Source: Pedobacter soli
GTDB lineage: Bacteria; Bacteroidota; Bacteroidia; Sphingobacteriales; Sphingobacteriaceae
DNA length: 64,000 bases
Assembly: GCF_900101435.1 (NCBI RefSeq)
Contig: NZ_FMZH01000009.1
Span: 185,342-249,341 of the forward strand
Reading direction: 5' to 3'
The notes below the pieces were generated by a model, which did no database searches, was not told the origin of the DNA, and saw only the letters and a program-made list of their open reading frames with translations. Made by a program: the position numbers and the translations under genes. Shown here piece after piece: positions 25,604 through 34,636 of this stretch (its first letter is position 1; the number at the start of each line of letters is the position of its first letter).

Positions 25604-26287
25604 ATGAACGATATCGAATTTATCCTTTCGGAGCTAAAAAGTATTAGCGAGCCAGATTATTTAAAGAAAATGGCCCATTTCGGGATCGATATTTCCAAAG
25701 CTTATGGCATCCGTGTGCCAAATATCCGTAAACTGGGCAAGCAGATAGGTAAAGATCAGGGGTTGTCGTTATTGCTGTGGGAAACGGGTTTTCATGAAGC
25801 GCGCCTGCTGGCTACCTTCATTGGCGATTATAAACAAGTTGCAGAAGCGCAAATAAACGCCTGGACAAGCGATTTCAGTTCCTGGGATATATGTGATCAG
25901 GCTTGCGGAAATCTTTTCGTTAAAACGCCTTATTTTAAGTCGAAGGCACTGGAGTTTACGCAAGCCGAACCTGAATTTGTAAAACGTACCGGTTTTGTGC
26001 TCATGGCCGAGGCTGCCGTTCACCTTAAAAAAGAACCCAACGAAACCTTTCTGGCTTTTCTGCCCATTATTGAGCGCGAAGCTTATGATAACCGCAATTT
26101 TGTGAAGAAAGCCATTAACTGGGCCTTAAGACAAATTGGGAAACGCAATGCCTTTCTGCATGAGCATGCCATTGAAACGGCCAATAACATTCTTGCACAA
26201 AATAACAAAAAGGCCAATTGGATAGCTTTAGATGCTTTAAGGGAGCTAAACAGCGATGCGGTACTGGCGAAAATTAATAAAGACTAA
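25604..26287 (+). CDS. DNA alkylation repair protein, AlkD-like
   Basis: A 227-residue ALK-type HEAT-repeat protein; family members remove or recognise bulky or positively charged N3/N7-alkylated purines without base flipping. The family pattern is seen in GIDISKAYGIRVPNIRKLGKQIG, LLWETGFHEARLLATFIGDY, the SSWDICDQACGNLF stretch (with the acidic and aromatic residues used by AlkD for catalysis) and the C-terminal NFVKKAINWALRQIGKRN. Catalytic activity is likely but not certain, as some Bacteroidota members lack it. It stands alone between the GH20 gene and a repeat, without visible SOS or Ada sites. Confidence 0.88.
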   Translation: MNDIEFILSELKSISEPDYLKKMAHFGIDISKAYGIRVPNIRKLGKQIGKDQGLSLLLWETGFHEARLLATFIGDYKQVAEAQINAWTSDFSSWDICDQACGNLFVKTPYFKSKALEFTQAEPEFVKRTGFVLMAEAAVHLKKEPNETFLAFLPIIEREAYDNRNFVKKAINWALRQIGKRNAFLHEHAIETANNILAQNNKKANWIALDALRELNSDAVLAKINKD

Positions 26288-26291
26288 AGAG

Positions 26292-26397
26292 AGGCGGAAG
26301 GTTGAAGGTGAAAGACCAAAGCTTAAAGACCAAAGAGAGGCGGAAGGTTGGAAGGCGGAAGGTTGAAGGTGAAAGACTAAAGCTTAAAGACCAAAGA
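26292..26397. repeat. Two-copy direct repeat of GGCGGAAGGTTGAAGGTGAA
   Basis: A unit of about 44 bases (AGGCGGAAGGTTGAAGG...CTTAAAGACCAAAG) occurs twice about 61 bases apart, with shorter GGCGGAAGGTTGG remnants between and CTAAAGATCAAAGG words after. Confidence 0.75.
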
Positions 26398-26551
26398 CTA
26401 AAGATCAAAGGTTTAAAGAGCATTCTGCGTACGAGCTACTTATTTCGTAAACTATACACCGCTTACCGCCTTTCGCTAAACGCCCTGCGCTCTCTGCCCT
26501 CTGCTCAATCACTTCTTATCCTACATCAATGCGCAGGTGGTGGCGTGGTAT

Positions 26552-26559
26552 TAACTTTG
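26552..26559 (+). promoter_or_regulatory. -7 box of the pirin gene
   Basis: TAACTTTG, perfect TAnnTTTG, 24 bases before the ATG at 26584; supports that start over the far longer upstream frame. Confidence 0.5.
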
Positions 26560-26583
26560 TATCATAAACAAGAAAGGAAATTT

Positions 26584-27306
26584 ATGTCACAGTTCATTTT
26601 GCACAAAGAAAACACCCGCGGTCATGCTAATCATGGCTGGTTAAATGCACACCACTCATTCAGCTTTGCTAACTATTACAATCCTGAAAGAATGCACTTT
26701 GGAGTTTTAAGGGTTTTAAATGATGACTTGATAGCTGGTGGAATGGGCTTCGGCGCTCACCCACACGATAATATGGAAATCATTACCATTCCATTGGCTG
26801 GTGCAATTGCACACAAAGATAGCATGGGCAATTCTGCTGTAATTAAAAGCGGCGAAATACAGGTAATGAGTGCTGGTACAGGTGTTAGTCACAGTGAGTT
26901 TAATGCCAACGCCGATGAGGAACTGAATTTATTGCAGATCTGGTTATTTCCTAATCAGAAAAACGTTACGCCACGCTACGATCAAAGAACTTTGGATGTA
27001 GCTGCACGTCACAATAACTTTCAGCAAATCCTGTCGCCAAATGCCAGCGATGATAACGTATGGATTCATCAGGATGCCTGGTTCTCACTAGGTAAATTCG
27101 ATGCCGGCTTCGAAACCGAATACAAAATCAAAAAAGCACGTAACGGGGTTTATGCTTTTGTAATCAGCGGCGAGGTAACCATTAACGGTCAGGTGCTAAG
27201 CAAAAGAGATGGATTAGGTGTTTGGGATACTGATGCCATTAGCTTTACAGCCAACAGCGCCGATGCAGAAGTGTTGTTGATGGATGTGCCGATGGAGTTA
27301 AACTAA
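26584..27306 (+). CDS. Pirin family protein
   Basis: A 240-residue bicupin. The frame runs back to 26302, but those 94 codons are repeat sequence, and pirins begin close to the NTRGHANHGWL phrase, so the ATG at 26584 is chosen. The metal-binding histidines are in AHPHDNMEIITIP and in the later VSHSEFN stretch; GWLNAHHSFSFANYYNPERM is typical of the bacterial pirin/YhhW branch, of which some members cleave quercetin. The C-terminal cupin (GVYAFVISGEVTINGQVL, then DTDAISFTANSADAEVLLMDVPM) keeps the barrel but has lost metal ligands, as usual. Physiological role unknown. Confidence 0.92.
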   Translation: MSQFILHKENTRGHANHGWLNAHHSFSFANYYNPERMHFGVLRVLNDDLIAGGMGFGAHPHDNMEIITIPLAGAIAHKDSMGNSAVIKSGEIQVMSAGTGVSHSEFNANADEELNLLQIWLFPNQKNVTPRYDQRTLDVAARHNNFQQILSPNASDDNVWIHQDAWFSLGKFDAGFETEYKIKKARNGVYAFVISGEVTINGQVLSKRDGLGVWDTDAISFTANSADAEVLLMDVPMELN

Positions 27307-27313
27307 TTTAGAA

Positions 27314-27345
27314 CGATCGTCATTTCGACCGTAGTGGAGAAATCT
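27314..27345. repeat. CGTCATTTCGA repeat, half copy
   Basis: CGTCATTTCGACCGTAGTGG then GAGAAATCTTTTA; same family as 612-650 and 42032-42132. Confidence 0.65.
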
Positions 27346-27434
27346 TTTAGTAGAGATTAAAGGTTTCATCTGGTGTACGGTTGGAGTGGCGATTTGTTTT
27401 TTAAGCGTGATGAATTAAATTTAAAAAAAGAATT

Positions 27435-27731
27435 ATGCAAACCACTATACTTTACATCGGCCGTGATGCCGAAATTACCGTTGTGATGGAGCGCCTGCTG
27501 AATGCCAGGCCCGAATGGAAAGGGATATGTGTATGTACAGATGAGGAAGCCGTTGCCCTTTGCGAGAAACAAAACCTCGATCTGGTTTTGCTGGGAAACG
27601 GAATTAACGCCGAATGCGAAAAAGTGTTAAGGGCAAAACTTACCGCGCTTCAGCCAGGTTTAAAAATTATCCAGCATTATGGCGGAGGGAGTGGATTGTT
27701 GTACGGGGAGATTATGTCAACTCTCAACTAG
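27435..27731 (+). CDS. Receiver-domain-like small protein (degenerate CheY fold)
   Basis: A 98-residue protein with the alpha/beta rhythm of a receiver domain: TTILYIGRDAEITVVMERLLNA, then CVCTDEEAVALCEKQNLDLVLLGNGI, and LTALQPGLKIIQHYGGGSGLLYGEI. The acidic pair and the phospho-aspartate expected in a true receiver are altered: the usual DD near the N-terminus is GRD-AE and the phospho-Asp position reads GNG, so it is unlikely to be phosphorylated. Very short for a stand-alone regulator. A long non-coding stretch with one hairpin repeat follows. Function unknown; could act as a phosphorylation-independent protein partner. Confidence 0.6.
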   Translation: MQTTILYIGRDAEITVVMERLLNARPEWKGICVCTDEEAVALCEKQNLDLVLLGNGINAECEKVLRAKLTALQPGLKIIQHYGGGSGLLYGEIMSTLN

Positions 27732-27845
27732 TATGGAATATTTTATACGCTTTGCTGTGGAAGCATAAATAGCAGCAGTAGCCAACCTGTTTAAACGGGA
27801 TTGTAGCGATATCCTTTTAAAATTAGCAGCTGCTTTTGTCTTACT

Positions 27846-27907
27846 GTCATGCTGAGGTACGAAGCATCTGCAGCCGATGAAACAGATGCTTCGTGCCTCA
27901 GCATGAC
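27846..27907. repeat. Inverted repeat, second copy of the GTCATGCTGAGG hairpin
   Basis: Arms 27846-27870 and 27883-27907 (25 bases, one mismatch) around the loop CAGCCGATGAAA; differs from 3543-3604 at only two or three bases. Bases 27732-27845 and 27908-28063 show nothing else recognised. Confidence 0.9.
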
Positions 27908-28063
27908 AACAGTGTTTTAAAAGATTTATCGAAAAGCCCGACTAACATTACCAGCACTACAGGCTTTGCTTTCAAAACATTTTTAGCACTTTGATAGCGT
28001 TAGCTGTACTCAAATAAAAATATTCTTGATGGTCTGTGAGACACAGACCATGGGGGATTAGTC

Positions 28064-28345
28064 TTAGCTAATATAATCCCTGTCTTCATCACTCAACTCC
28101 TTTTTACTTCCGCTGGTTTGTGCTTTGCGTTCAATCTCATCATCATAACTGCTTACCGTTTTTTTCGGTCTGCCCACAATAAAACCGATAATGAAACCGA
28201 TGATGATACAGACGCCAATAACCAGAAGTTTAGATACAGCAATAGTTGTAACCAGGAAATCAAAATCTACAGGTTCGGTATTCACCATTAAAAAAATGGT
28301 TAGCAATGCAGTCAGGATAATAATCGAAATTGTTTTTGCACTCAT
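28064..28345 (-). CDS. Small LapA-like membrane protein
   Basis: A 93-residue protein with two hydrophobic helices (ISIIILTALLTIFLMV and LLVIGVCIIIGFIIGFIVG) and a charged tail, as in LapA/DUF1049 proteins, which are associated with lipopolysaccharide assembly in Proteobacteria. The motif VNTEPVDFDF between the helices is typical. It lies three bases after the stop codon of the large upstream gene and would be co-transcribed with it. Role not established in Bacteroidota. Confidence 0.75.
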   Translation of the reverse strand: MSAKTISIIILTALLTIFLMVNTEPVDFDFLVTTIAVSKLLVIGVCIIIGFIIGFIVGRPKKTVSSYDDEIERKAQTSGSKKELSDEDRDYIS

Positions 28346-28348
28346 GGT

Positions 28349-31153
28349 TTAAAAGCTATAATTAAATGAAAACTCTAATATCGGATTTTGATTGTAAATC
28401 TGGTTAACAAAAACCAATCGCGCTCCTAAATCTACAACAGGCTGGTACCGCAAAAGGTTTACGCTCGTGTTTAATTCTACCCCATAAGTTTTAGGATCGT
28501 TAAAGGTGGTGCCTTTGCCAATGTTCTCGTAATGGCAAAATAAACCGGCCCTGAAATTTCTTACATAGGCCAGCGGACCCAGCTCCCAATCCGGAAAGGC
28601 AAATGGGAAACGGTAGTTCAAAAGCAGGCTGTTTTGCAATTTACTTTTTGCCTGGATATTGTTGTAACCATACACCGTTGCAATTTCAGTTGCGTACTGG
28701 TTTACACCTGTTGCCTGCTGGTAATTGAAGCTTGCCAGCACCGAATGATTTTTGGCTAGTCCGGGGAAATACAGAAAACTTTCGAGTGCCAGAATTTCAC
28801 CTTTCAGGTTGGCATCAAAAGGTTGGTGGTTGTAGGAAATTCTGAAAACCTGAGCCCACTTCGGCGCGATATCTCTTTCGGTAGTACGCACGCTGTGGTT
28901 AAAGGTAAAATTGTATTCCATCGGAAATTTGAGCCTGGTGATGAAATTGGTAGGCATGTTCTCCGGTTGGTAACGCTGTGTAAAACTGGTTGCCGCATTG
29001 AGGGTAAAAGCATAGTTCTCATTGCGTGCATTAAATGAAAGCGGGAGTGAGGCATTCAGCTTGATATAGTGCTCGCGCCAATCGCCCTGTTGTATCGCAT
29101 TTTTAGCGCGGTAGAACGTACGTTTTGGTCTGTTCCGGTATAAGATGCTCAATACAGGGTAAAGTGCTTTATAGCTAATATCTGCCGTGTATTCGAAGCG
29201 CTTTAGATCGCGGTGGTATTTTGCCCCTGTGTAAAAGTCCATCGTGTTCAATAAATTGTTCGATTCGAGTTGCAGACCAAAAACATATTCATTGTCGATA
29301 ACCGGAATAATGCTGTGGATGCTGAAAAGATTGAGCGCGGTATGATAAGGTTTAGACTGGTAGCTGCTATCGGGAATGTTTTCGAAAACGTTGCCAACCT
29401 GTTCTTGCTTTTCTGCTGCGGCTGCAAAATCAACAAAGGCATTTTCGCCTACCGGTTTTTCTTCAATCTGCTTTTCTGCAATTTCGTAACCGTTGATTTT
29501 GTAATCGTTGAAGACCATCTTTCCATCACTGCTTTCGGTGGGATTAAACGCCCCGTATTTCGACGCACTGAGTGCGCTGATTTTTTTGCTGGCCGGATCA
29601 ATAGCATAGATATTATCGATGCCATTAAAGTGTGCATTGAAAGCAATCTTGTCGCCAATAAAAACCGGACGACTTAATTGCTGTCTGCTGTTTTGGATCA
29701 ATACAGTTTTTTGCTCGCCATCTCGCAACCATAAATTTTTTCCTTTTTCGTTAACACTGATGTAAGTAATTCTTTTTCCCGTTTGATCGAAAGATGGAGT
29801 CTGGATAATTTCGTTTTCAGTATTAGGATAAGTTTTTAAAATCTGTCCGGTTGAGGCGTCGAGTTCTACCAGGTTAAACAGGTTGTCTAATCCAACACTG
29901 GCTGCAATTATTTTCTTTCCGTCGTTAGAAAGGCTGGGAGAGAAGAGCCTGCTTTTACTGCTTAATTTTTTGAATTTTTTAGTTTGAAAGTTGTAAGAAC
30001 AAATAACGCTGTAGCTGCGTTGTTTGTATCGCGGATCGTAACGGATTTCATCCCAAACCAAAACGCCGTTTTTCAGACTAAACCAGGGTTGTTCCTGATA
30101 GCCTATTCCGAATAATTTTTTTTCCGATTGATCCTCATTTATAATCACAAAATAACGTGCATCAGTTTTACTTTCTTTGAGCGCTAAAATTTGTTTTTCA
30201 TTAAGTCTAACCGGTAAAAAATAGTTCGTAGCCAAAGCAGTTTTTTTATTCAAACTTGTATAGCTTTCTGTAGTAGATTTTCCTTCCTGCAATTTCCACT
30301 TTTCAGCAACCTGATCTTGCACCGATAGAAAATATTTTCGGGTGTTGGTCCCGGTATATTTTTTTAAGCTGTTCGAAAAAGGGTAAGGTCTTAGTGGTCT
30401 TTTCCTGATGTCGCCCAGCAAGCTGTCGGAAATGAACTGCCCGTATTTTTCTTTCATGTTCGCCACCATCAAATAACCGGTTTGGTAGTAGCCCGGAGTA
30501 ACGTCTTTGTTCGATCCAAAATAGGCTTTACTGTAGCTGATTTTTTTGCCTTCTAAAAGTGAGGCCCGGTAAGGCATGATCCAGTTGGGTTGCCGGCCTC
30601 TTCCCGAGTAGGTCAGTGCGGTCTCGTTCACAACCGCATCGCCCTCGAAAAACCAGGTGGGTATGGCTCCCCCAAAGTAAGCAAAGTAAACCAGCTCTGG
30701 AAAGGGATGTGCTTGTGTTTCTGTCAATTTGTCAAACTGTGCAATGTGCCGGAGCTCGTGTACGGCAAGGTTGTTTAGCCAGTCCTGACTATCGAAAAAC
30801 TGAGGGGGGGTAGCATAGAATTCCGACTTCTTTGGTGCTAGCTGAACAAAGCCATTTGCCACCGTTCCGCGGTTCTGTAGCAGGAGTGGAATACTGGTTT
30901 TTTGCTGCCTTAAACCCAGTCCGATTTTGGGGTAGATATAGGGTAGGGTATTGGCCATTCTTTGGGCTTCTTTTTCAAGTTCTCTCGGGTAGATGATTTT
31001 AAAGCCGCCCGATAAAATGTAGTTCCATTTTACACTAAGTGGGTTTTGTGCAGTGCTGAAAATCTGCCCAAAAACCGATGGTGAAATAAAACTTAAACTA
31101 AGCGCACTTAAATAGCTGATAATTAATTTTTTGTTTGCTTTTTTTAAATTCAT
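28349..31153 (-). CDS. Three-module envelope protein: metalloprotease-like domain, propeller, outer-membrane barrel
   Basis: Not a named family. The 934-residue protein starts with a signal peptide (about residues 1-29, ending VFG). Residues about 50-200 resemble a gluzincin peptidase: HELRH at 132-136 (HExxH) and a third-ligand candidate E170 in the PTWFFEGDAVVNET phrase. Residues about 300-560 are TolB/WD40-like (SLSNDGKKIIAASVG, DQTGKRITYISVNEKGKNLWL, SSDGKMVFNDYKING). Residues about 600-934 alternate as beta strands, LLLNYRFPFAFPDWELGPLAYVRN looking like BamA-type barrels, and end in an aromatic SFNYSF. The parts together suggest an outer-membrane protein with periplasmic propeller and protease. 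Peptidase activity is inferred only from the motif. First gene of a probable two-gene unit with the LapA-like gene. Confidence 0.7.
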   Translation of the reverse strand: MNLKKANKKLIISYLSALSLSFISPSVFGQIFSTAQNPLSVKWNYILSGGFKIIYPRELEKEAQRMANTLPYIYPKIGLGLRQQKTSIPLLLQNRGTVANGFVQLAPKKSEFYATPPQFFDSQDWLNNLAVHELRHIAQFDKLTETQAHPFPELVYFAYFGGAIPTWFFEGDAVVNETALTYSGRGRQPNWIMPYRASLLEGKKISYSKAYFGSNKDVTPGYYQTGYLMVANMKEKYGQFISDSLLGDIRKRPLRPYPFSNSLKKYTGTNTRKYFLSVQDQVAEKWKLQEGKSTTESYTSLNKKTALATNYFLPVRLNEKQILALKESKTDARYFVIINEDQSEKKLFGIGYQEQPWFSLKNGVLVWDEIRYDPRYKQRSYSVICSYNFQTKKFKKLSSKSRLFSPSLSNDGKKIIAASVGLDNLFNLVELDASTGQILKTYPNTENEIIQTPSFDQTGKRITYISVNEKGKNLWLRDGEQKTVLIQNSRQQLSRPVFIGDKIAFNAHFNGIDNIYAIDPASKKISALSASKYGAFNPTESSDGKMVFNDYKINGYEIAEKQIEEKPVGENAFVDFAAAAEKQEQVGNVFENIPDSSYQSKPYHTALNLFSIHSIIPVIDNEYVFGLQLESNNLLNTMDFYTGAKYHRDLKRFEYTADISYKALYPVLSILYRNRPKRTFYRAKNAIQQGDWREHYIKLNASLPLSFNARNENYAFTLNAATSFTQRYQPENMPTNFITRLKFPMEYNFTFNHSVRTTERDIAPKWAQVFRISYNHQPFDANLKGEILALESFLYFPGLAKNHSVLASFNYQQATGVNQYATEIATVYGYNNIQAKSKLQNSLLLNYRFPFAFPDWELGPLAYVRNFRAGLFCHYENIGKGTTFNDPKTYGVELNTSVNLLRYQPVVDLGARLVFVNQIYNQNPILEFSFNYSF

Positions 31154-33755
31154 CTAAATTATTTGCTAAAATATTTAGTATTTCAAAAATTTCAAGTTGC
31201 TAAAATTGTTAACTTTTAATTTAACTGTTAGTTTTTAAAATATTGATTTTTAATTGTTAATGGTTTTTACTTAAATTGATGAAATATGATTTTTACCGAA
31301 AAATTTTTCCAAAAAATATGCCTTAATTGATATTATTAAAGCATTTTGTTTCTGTTGTAATTTGACGGTTTAATTTACACTTATTAATCGATTTTCTTCG
31401 AAAAAAAAACTCACTATTTTGAAAAATGTATAGCTGCTTCATGAATTTTTGAATTGAAAAAAGCAGAGAAAATCAGCGTAAATACAGCTTTGGTGTGCCT
31501 GTTTTTAGTGTAAAAATGAGGTCTTAACTTGAAGGTTTATCCGGTCATTTCAGACTTGAATAAGGATTAAAAACAGGTGCTTTTTGTGTGGCAATGCTCT
31601 CGGGCTAACCTGTGTTTTGCTGCTCAATTTAATGCTGAACTTTAACTTTTTGTAGGCAGAATCTGATTTTGTTTCGGAGATTAATTATTGTATTGGTGAC
31701 AAAATGTCTGTTGTTTTTGGGTGTTGTTTGAGCTGTGATTTTAGGTTTGGGGTCTAAGACTTCGGGATGAAGACCTGGGTTTTGGTGAAGTTTTAACCTT
31801 TTGATCAGATCGTTTTTAATGCCGGTTTTGCCTTCTGATCAGTACTTTTAACTGGAAAAACAGGTCAGATTTCTTGCTTGGAAAAGCTAATCGACCATTA
31901 AAATTGTATGTTTTTGCTGTGTTGTAAAGCCGAAAATTGACCAAAATTTTAATTTGTAATGCCATTTCCTTGCGATATTCACCGCATTCGGTGGTTTTAT
32001 TGTCTTTTTTGGGGTTGGACTATTTTTAAGTAAAAAAGTGCCTTTATTGTTGTTTTGAGGCTGTTTTTTGTTCGTTTTTAAGTTTTTTAACTCATGCATT
32101 GGTTCGCACTATTTTTTAACCAAATAGCTATGAAATACCTTTTTTTTACTGCAGAAATGGAGTGTTTTTGGATAGCATTTTGTCCGAATTTTAACCTATA
32201 ATCTGTTCTCTTTTGTCTGGAAAAAATGATTTTTGATGAACTCATTAAAGCTTTTTTACATATCGATTTTTTCTGAATCTTATACATGCTACGCTTTTAG
32301 ATTTTATTGGTAAGGTATAATGAAATAAGTGATATGCTTTTTATAACAGTTTTTTTTATCCGAATATTTGTGCCCGTAGTACATCCTTTTTTTGAGTGTT
32401 GAAATGCCTTTTTATTTTTAGAAATAGCCTCTGAAATGACCAATGTTTTGATGTGTTTGATGCGTATAAAATGTGCTGGTTTGTGCTGTGCTTTGTGCTT
32501 TCTAACCTGGGCTTTGCCTTATGTTTTTATAGCTGTTATTCATGGTTTTTCTGGCTGATTTCTTTTGCTTTTTTTGAGTGCTTATTTGTATGTTTTTTAG
32601 CGCTGTTTGTTGCAGGTTTTTGTTGTCTTTTTTATCGTAATTTCAGAATGTTATTTTAGGTTTTAATGTAGGATCAGATTTAGTTTTGAGATGGATTATT
32701 TTGTCGGTTTATATCAAAATCACAGACCTATTTTAAACACTTCTTTCTTTTCTATTTTACTCCTTTGGTGCGAAGGTTTTCCTGGTTAATTTCGTGCCTT
32801 CTCAATGTTTTGTTTAGCGCTTTATGCTGTTTCGATTTTATAAATTGCTAAATAAAATAATGCATTAATTGGTAATTGTAATGTGTAGTTGTTTTGATTT
32901 ATTGTTTTGTATTTTAAGTTCAACGCTGTTGTTTCTAATCAATTTGGATAGGATGTTCAGATGGATGTTGGCTTTTTTAATGCTGGTTTATTTTAGTTCA
33001 ACTACATTATCAAACATTGTTGCTTGCGCTTTTTTTGCTGCTGATTATACTTGAAGAGATAGCTGCTCAAACCTAATATCGGCATGCCCTTTTTCTATCT
33101 ATCAGATCAGGGATTTGCGTTGTTTATTCGCTTGTGTTTTTACTGACTAACTTGGTCTTGCCATTTGGAGAAGGTAAGAGAAAAACATGCTTTTAGATCA
33201 ATAGATTCTTTAGTGTTACCTCTGGGGTTGGTTGTTTTAGAGTAACGTTGTTTATTTAAGATTCGGTTGATTTGAACGCGTGGTGCGAGAATTTTTTTTG
33301 CGATCAGTAGCAGATATTATTCATAAGGATGGTTAATCTGTTTGGATAAATTCATCTTAGTTTTTCCCGCAGATTTAACAGATCTGTACGCATATTGAAG
33401 ACTGTAATAAGCGCAGTTGAATCAAAGTATAAAGCATGATTTGAATTGTCAGGATGCAATACTTTTATCTTTTTTTGAGTCAGTGTTATGGTCTACTTTG
33501 ACCCTTTACTGCTGACTAAAATTCAAATTTTAAACCCCAATGATATTTGTTTTGACTAAATAATATCTCCTGACTTTTGGAAGTTTAAGCCTAAACGTTT
33601 CTAGGTTTATCAGGTGATAAAGATAAGGTAAGTCATTCCCTTTTACTTATAGTTTATTCCTGTAAATTGAGTTTATAGCACCGCACTGATGCTATAGGAA
33701 TTGCATCCTTTCAAGGTATGAAATCGATAGAGAATTAGGTTTGCGCAGCTGGTAA
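31154..33755. other. Gene desert of 2.6 kb with strong strand skew
   Basis: No convincing coding sequence is seen in 2,602 bases. The few open frames (up to 70 codons) are low-complexity translations with no family motif. The plus strand is T-rich and G-rich: rows 32521-32580 and 32581-32640 each hold 35 T, 7 A, 12 G and 6 C by direct count, unlike any neighbouring gene. Small inverted repeats occur (TGATCAG / CTGATCA at 31802-31808 and 31835-31841; CACCG-catt-CGGTG at 31980-31993, followed by TTTTATTGTC). No tRNA, rRNA, CRISPR or IS end was recognised. Bases 31154-31400 are AT-rich and probably contain the promoter of the 934-residue protein gene. Confidence 0.85.
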
Positions 33756-34634
33756 TTATAGCTTGTTTTTTCTTTTTTTGTAGATGGGGTAAAGGAAGAT
33801 TGAGCCCAGGATAATGGTTGCGCCAATGTAAAATCCTCCGGTCATTTGCTCCTTATTCTGGAAAAAAATGAATGCTAATAAGATACCATAAACTGGTTCT
33901 AAATTGGTAATTAAGGCAACCCTGAAAGCCGATAAAGTACGCATTACCGATACACCTGCAACGTAGGCAACCGATGTGCAGAGCGTGCCCAGGAGAGCTA
34001 AATAAAACCAGTCGTTGGCATTTAAATTAAAGTGCATGCTCAACAAAGATCCATCATAAAAACGGTATAAAGTTATCCAGAAAAGGCCACCCAATAACTC
34101 ATAAAAACCAATAATTGAAGGCTCACTTTTTTGAACTAATGTTGAATTGATGATCGAAAAAAGGCTCGAAGCTACCGCCGCAAGCAGTCCGAAAATGATA
34201 CCCAAAGTATATTGCCCTTCAAATTTAAAGATCATGTAGATGCCTAAAATAATCAGTAAGCCAATTAAAATATCGCCCATTTGTATTGGCTGTTTTTTAA
34301 TCAGCGGTTCTAAAATAGCGGTAAATAACGTGAAAGAAGAGAGGCATACCAGCGTTACCGATACGGTAGAAACTTTAATGGCATGGAAGAAAAATATCCA
34401 GTGGATGGCTACGATTGCCCCGGTTAAAAAGAACTGGATAAATTGTTTTTTGCTGATTTTAATGTTCTTTTTGGTGAGTAAAAACCAGGCGAAAAGTGTG
34501 CCTGCAGCGATTAATACCCGATACCAAACCATAGGTACGGCATCGATCGAAATTACCTTGCCCAGTACGCCGGTAAAGCCCCAAACGAAAACAGTAAGGT
34601 GAAGGATGAGCAGGTTCTTTTTGGTGGCGTCCAT
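33756..34634 (-). CDS. EamA family (drug/metabolite transporter superfamily) exporter
   Basis: A 292-residue membrane protein with about ten helices in two related EamA halves, each of about 140 residues: the first with VFVWGFTGVLGKVISIDAVPMVWYR, the second with LLGTLCTSVAYVAGVSVMRTLSAFRVALITNLEPVYGILLAF. That NLEPV/VYG stretch is typical of the second EamA repeat. Substrate unknown; family members export amino acids, drugs or other metabolites. Last of three genes (tgt, LptF/G, eamA) with only 1-2 bases between them, so it is translated from the same message. Downstream lies the gene desert. Confidence 0.9.
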   Translation of the reverse strand: MDATKKNLLILHLTVFVWGFTGVLGKVISIDAVPMVWYRVLIAAGTLFAWFLLTKKNIKISKKQFIQFFLTGAIVAIHWIFFFHAIKVSTVSVTLVCLSSFTLFTAILEPLIKKQPIQMGDILIGLLIILGIYMIFKFEGQYTLGIIFGLLAAVASSLFSIINSTLVQKSEPSIIGFYELLGGLFWITLYRFYDGSLLSMHFNLNANDWFYLALLGTLCTSVAYVAGVSVMRTLSAFRVALITNLEPVYGILLAFIFFQNKEQMTGGFYIGATIILGSIFLYPIYKKRKNKL

Positions 34635-34636
34635 TG

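Noticed and set aside
26302..26583. 94-codon N-terminal extension of the pirin gene
   Set aside because: It translates duplicated repeat DNA, has no homology to pirins, and lies upstream of the -7 box at 26552-26559.
31887..32287. Two minus-strand open frames of 70 and 66 codons in the gene desert
   Set aside because: Low-complexity Lys/Asn-rich translations, overlapping at their ends, no motif, no -7 box at a fitting distance.
32453..33054. Two plus-strand frames of 68 and 61 codons that look like membrane peptides
   Set aside because: Phe/Leu/Cys richness comes from the T-rich strand; T-rich DNA always looks hydrophobic. No gene context.
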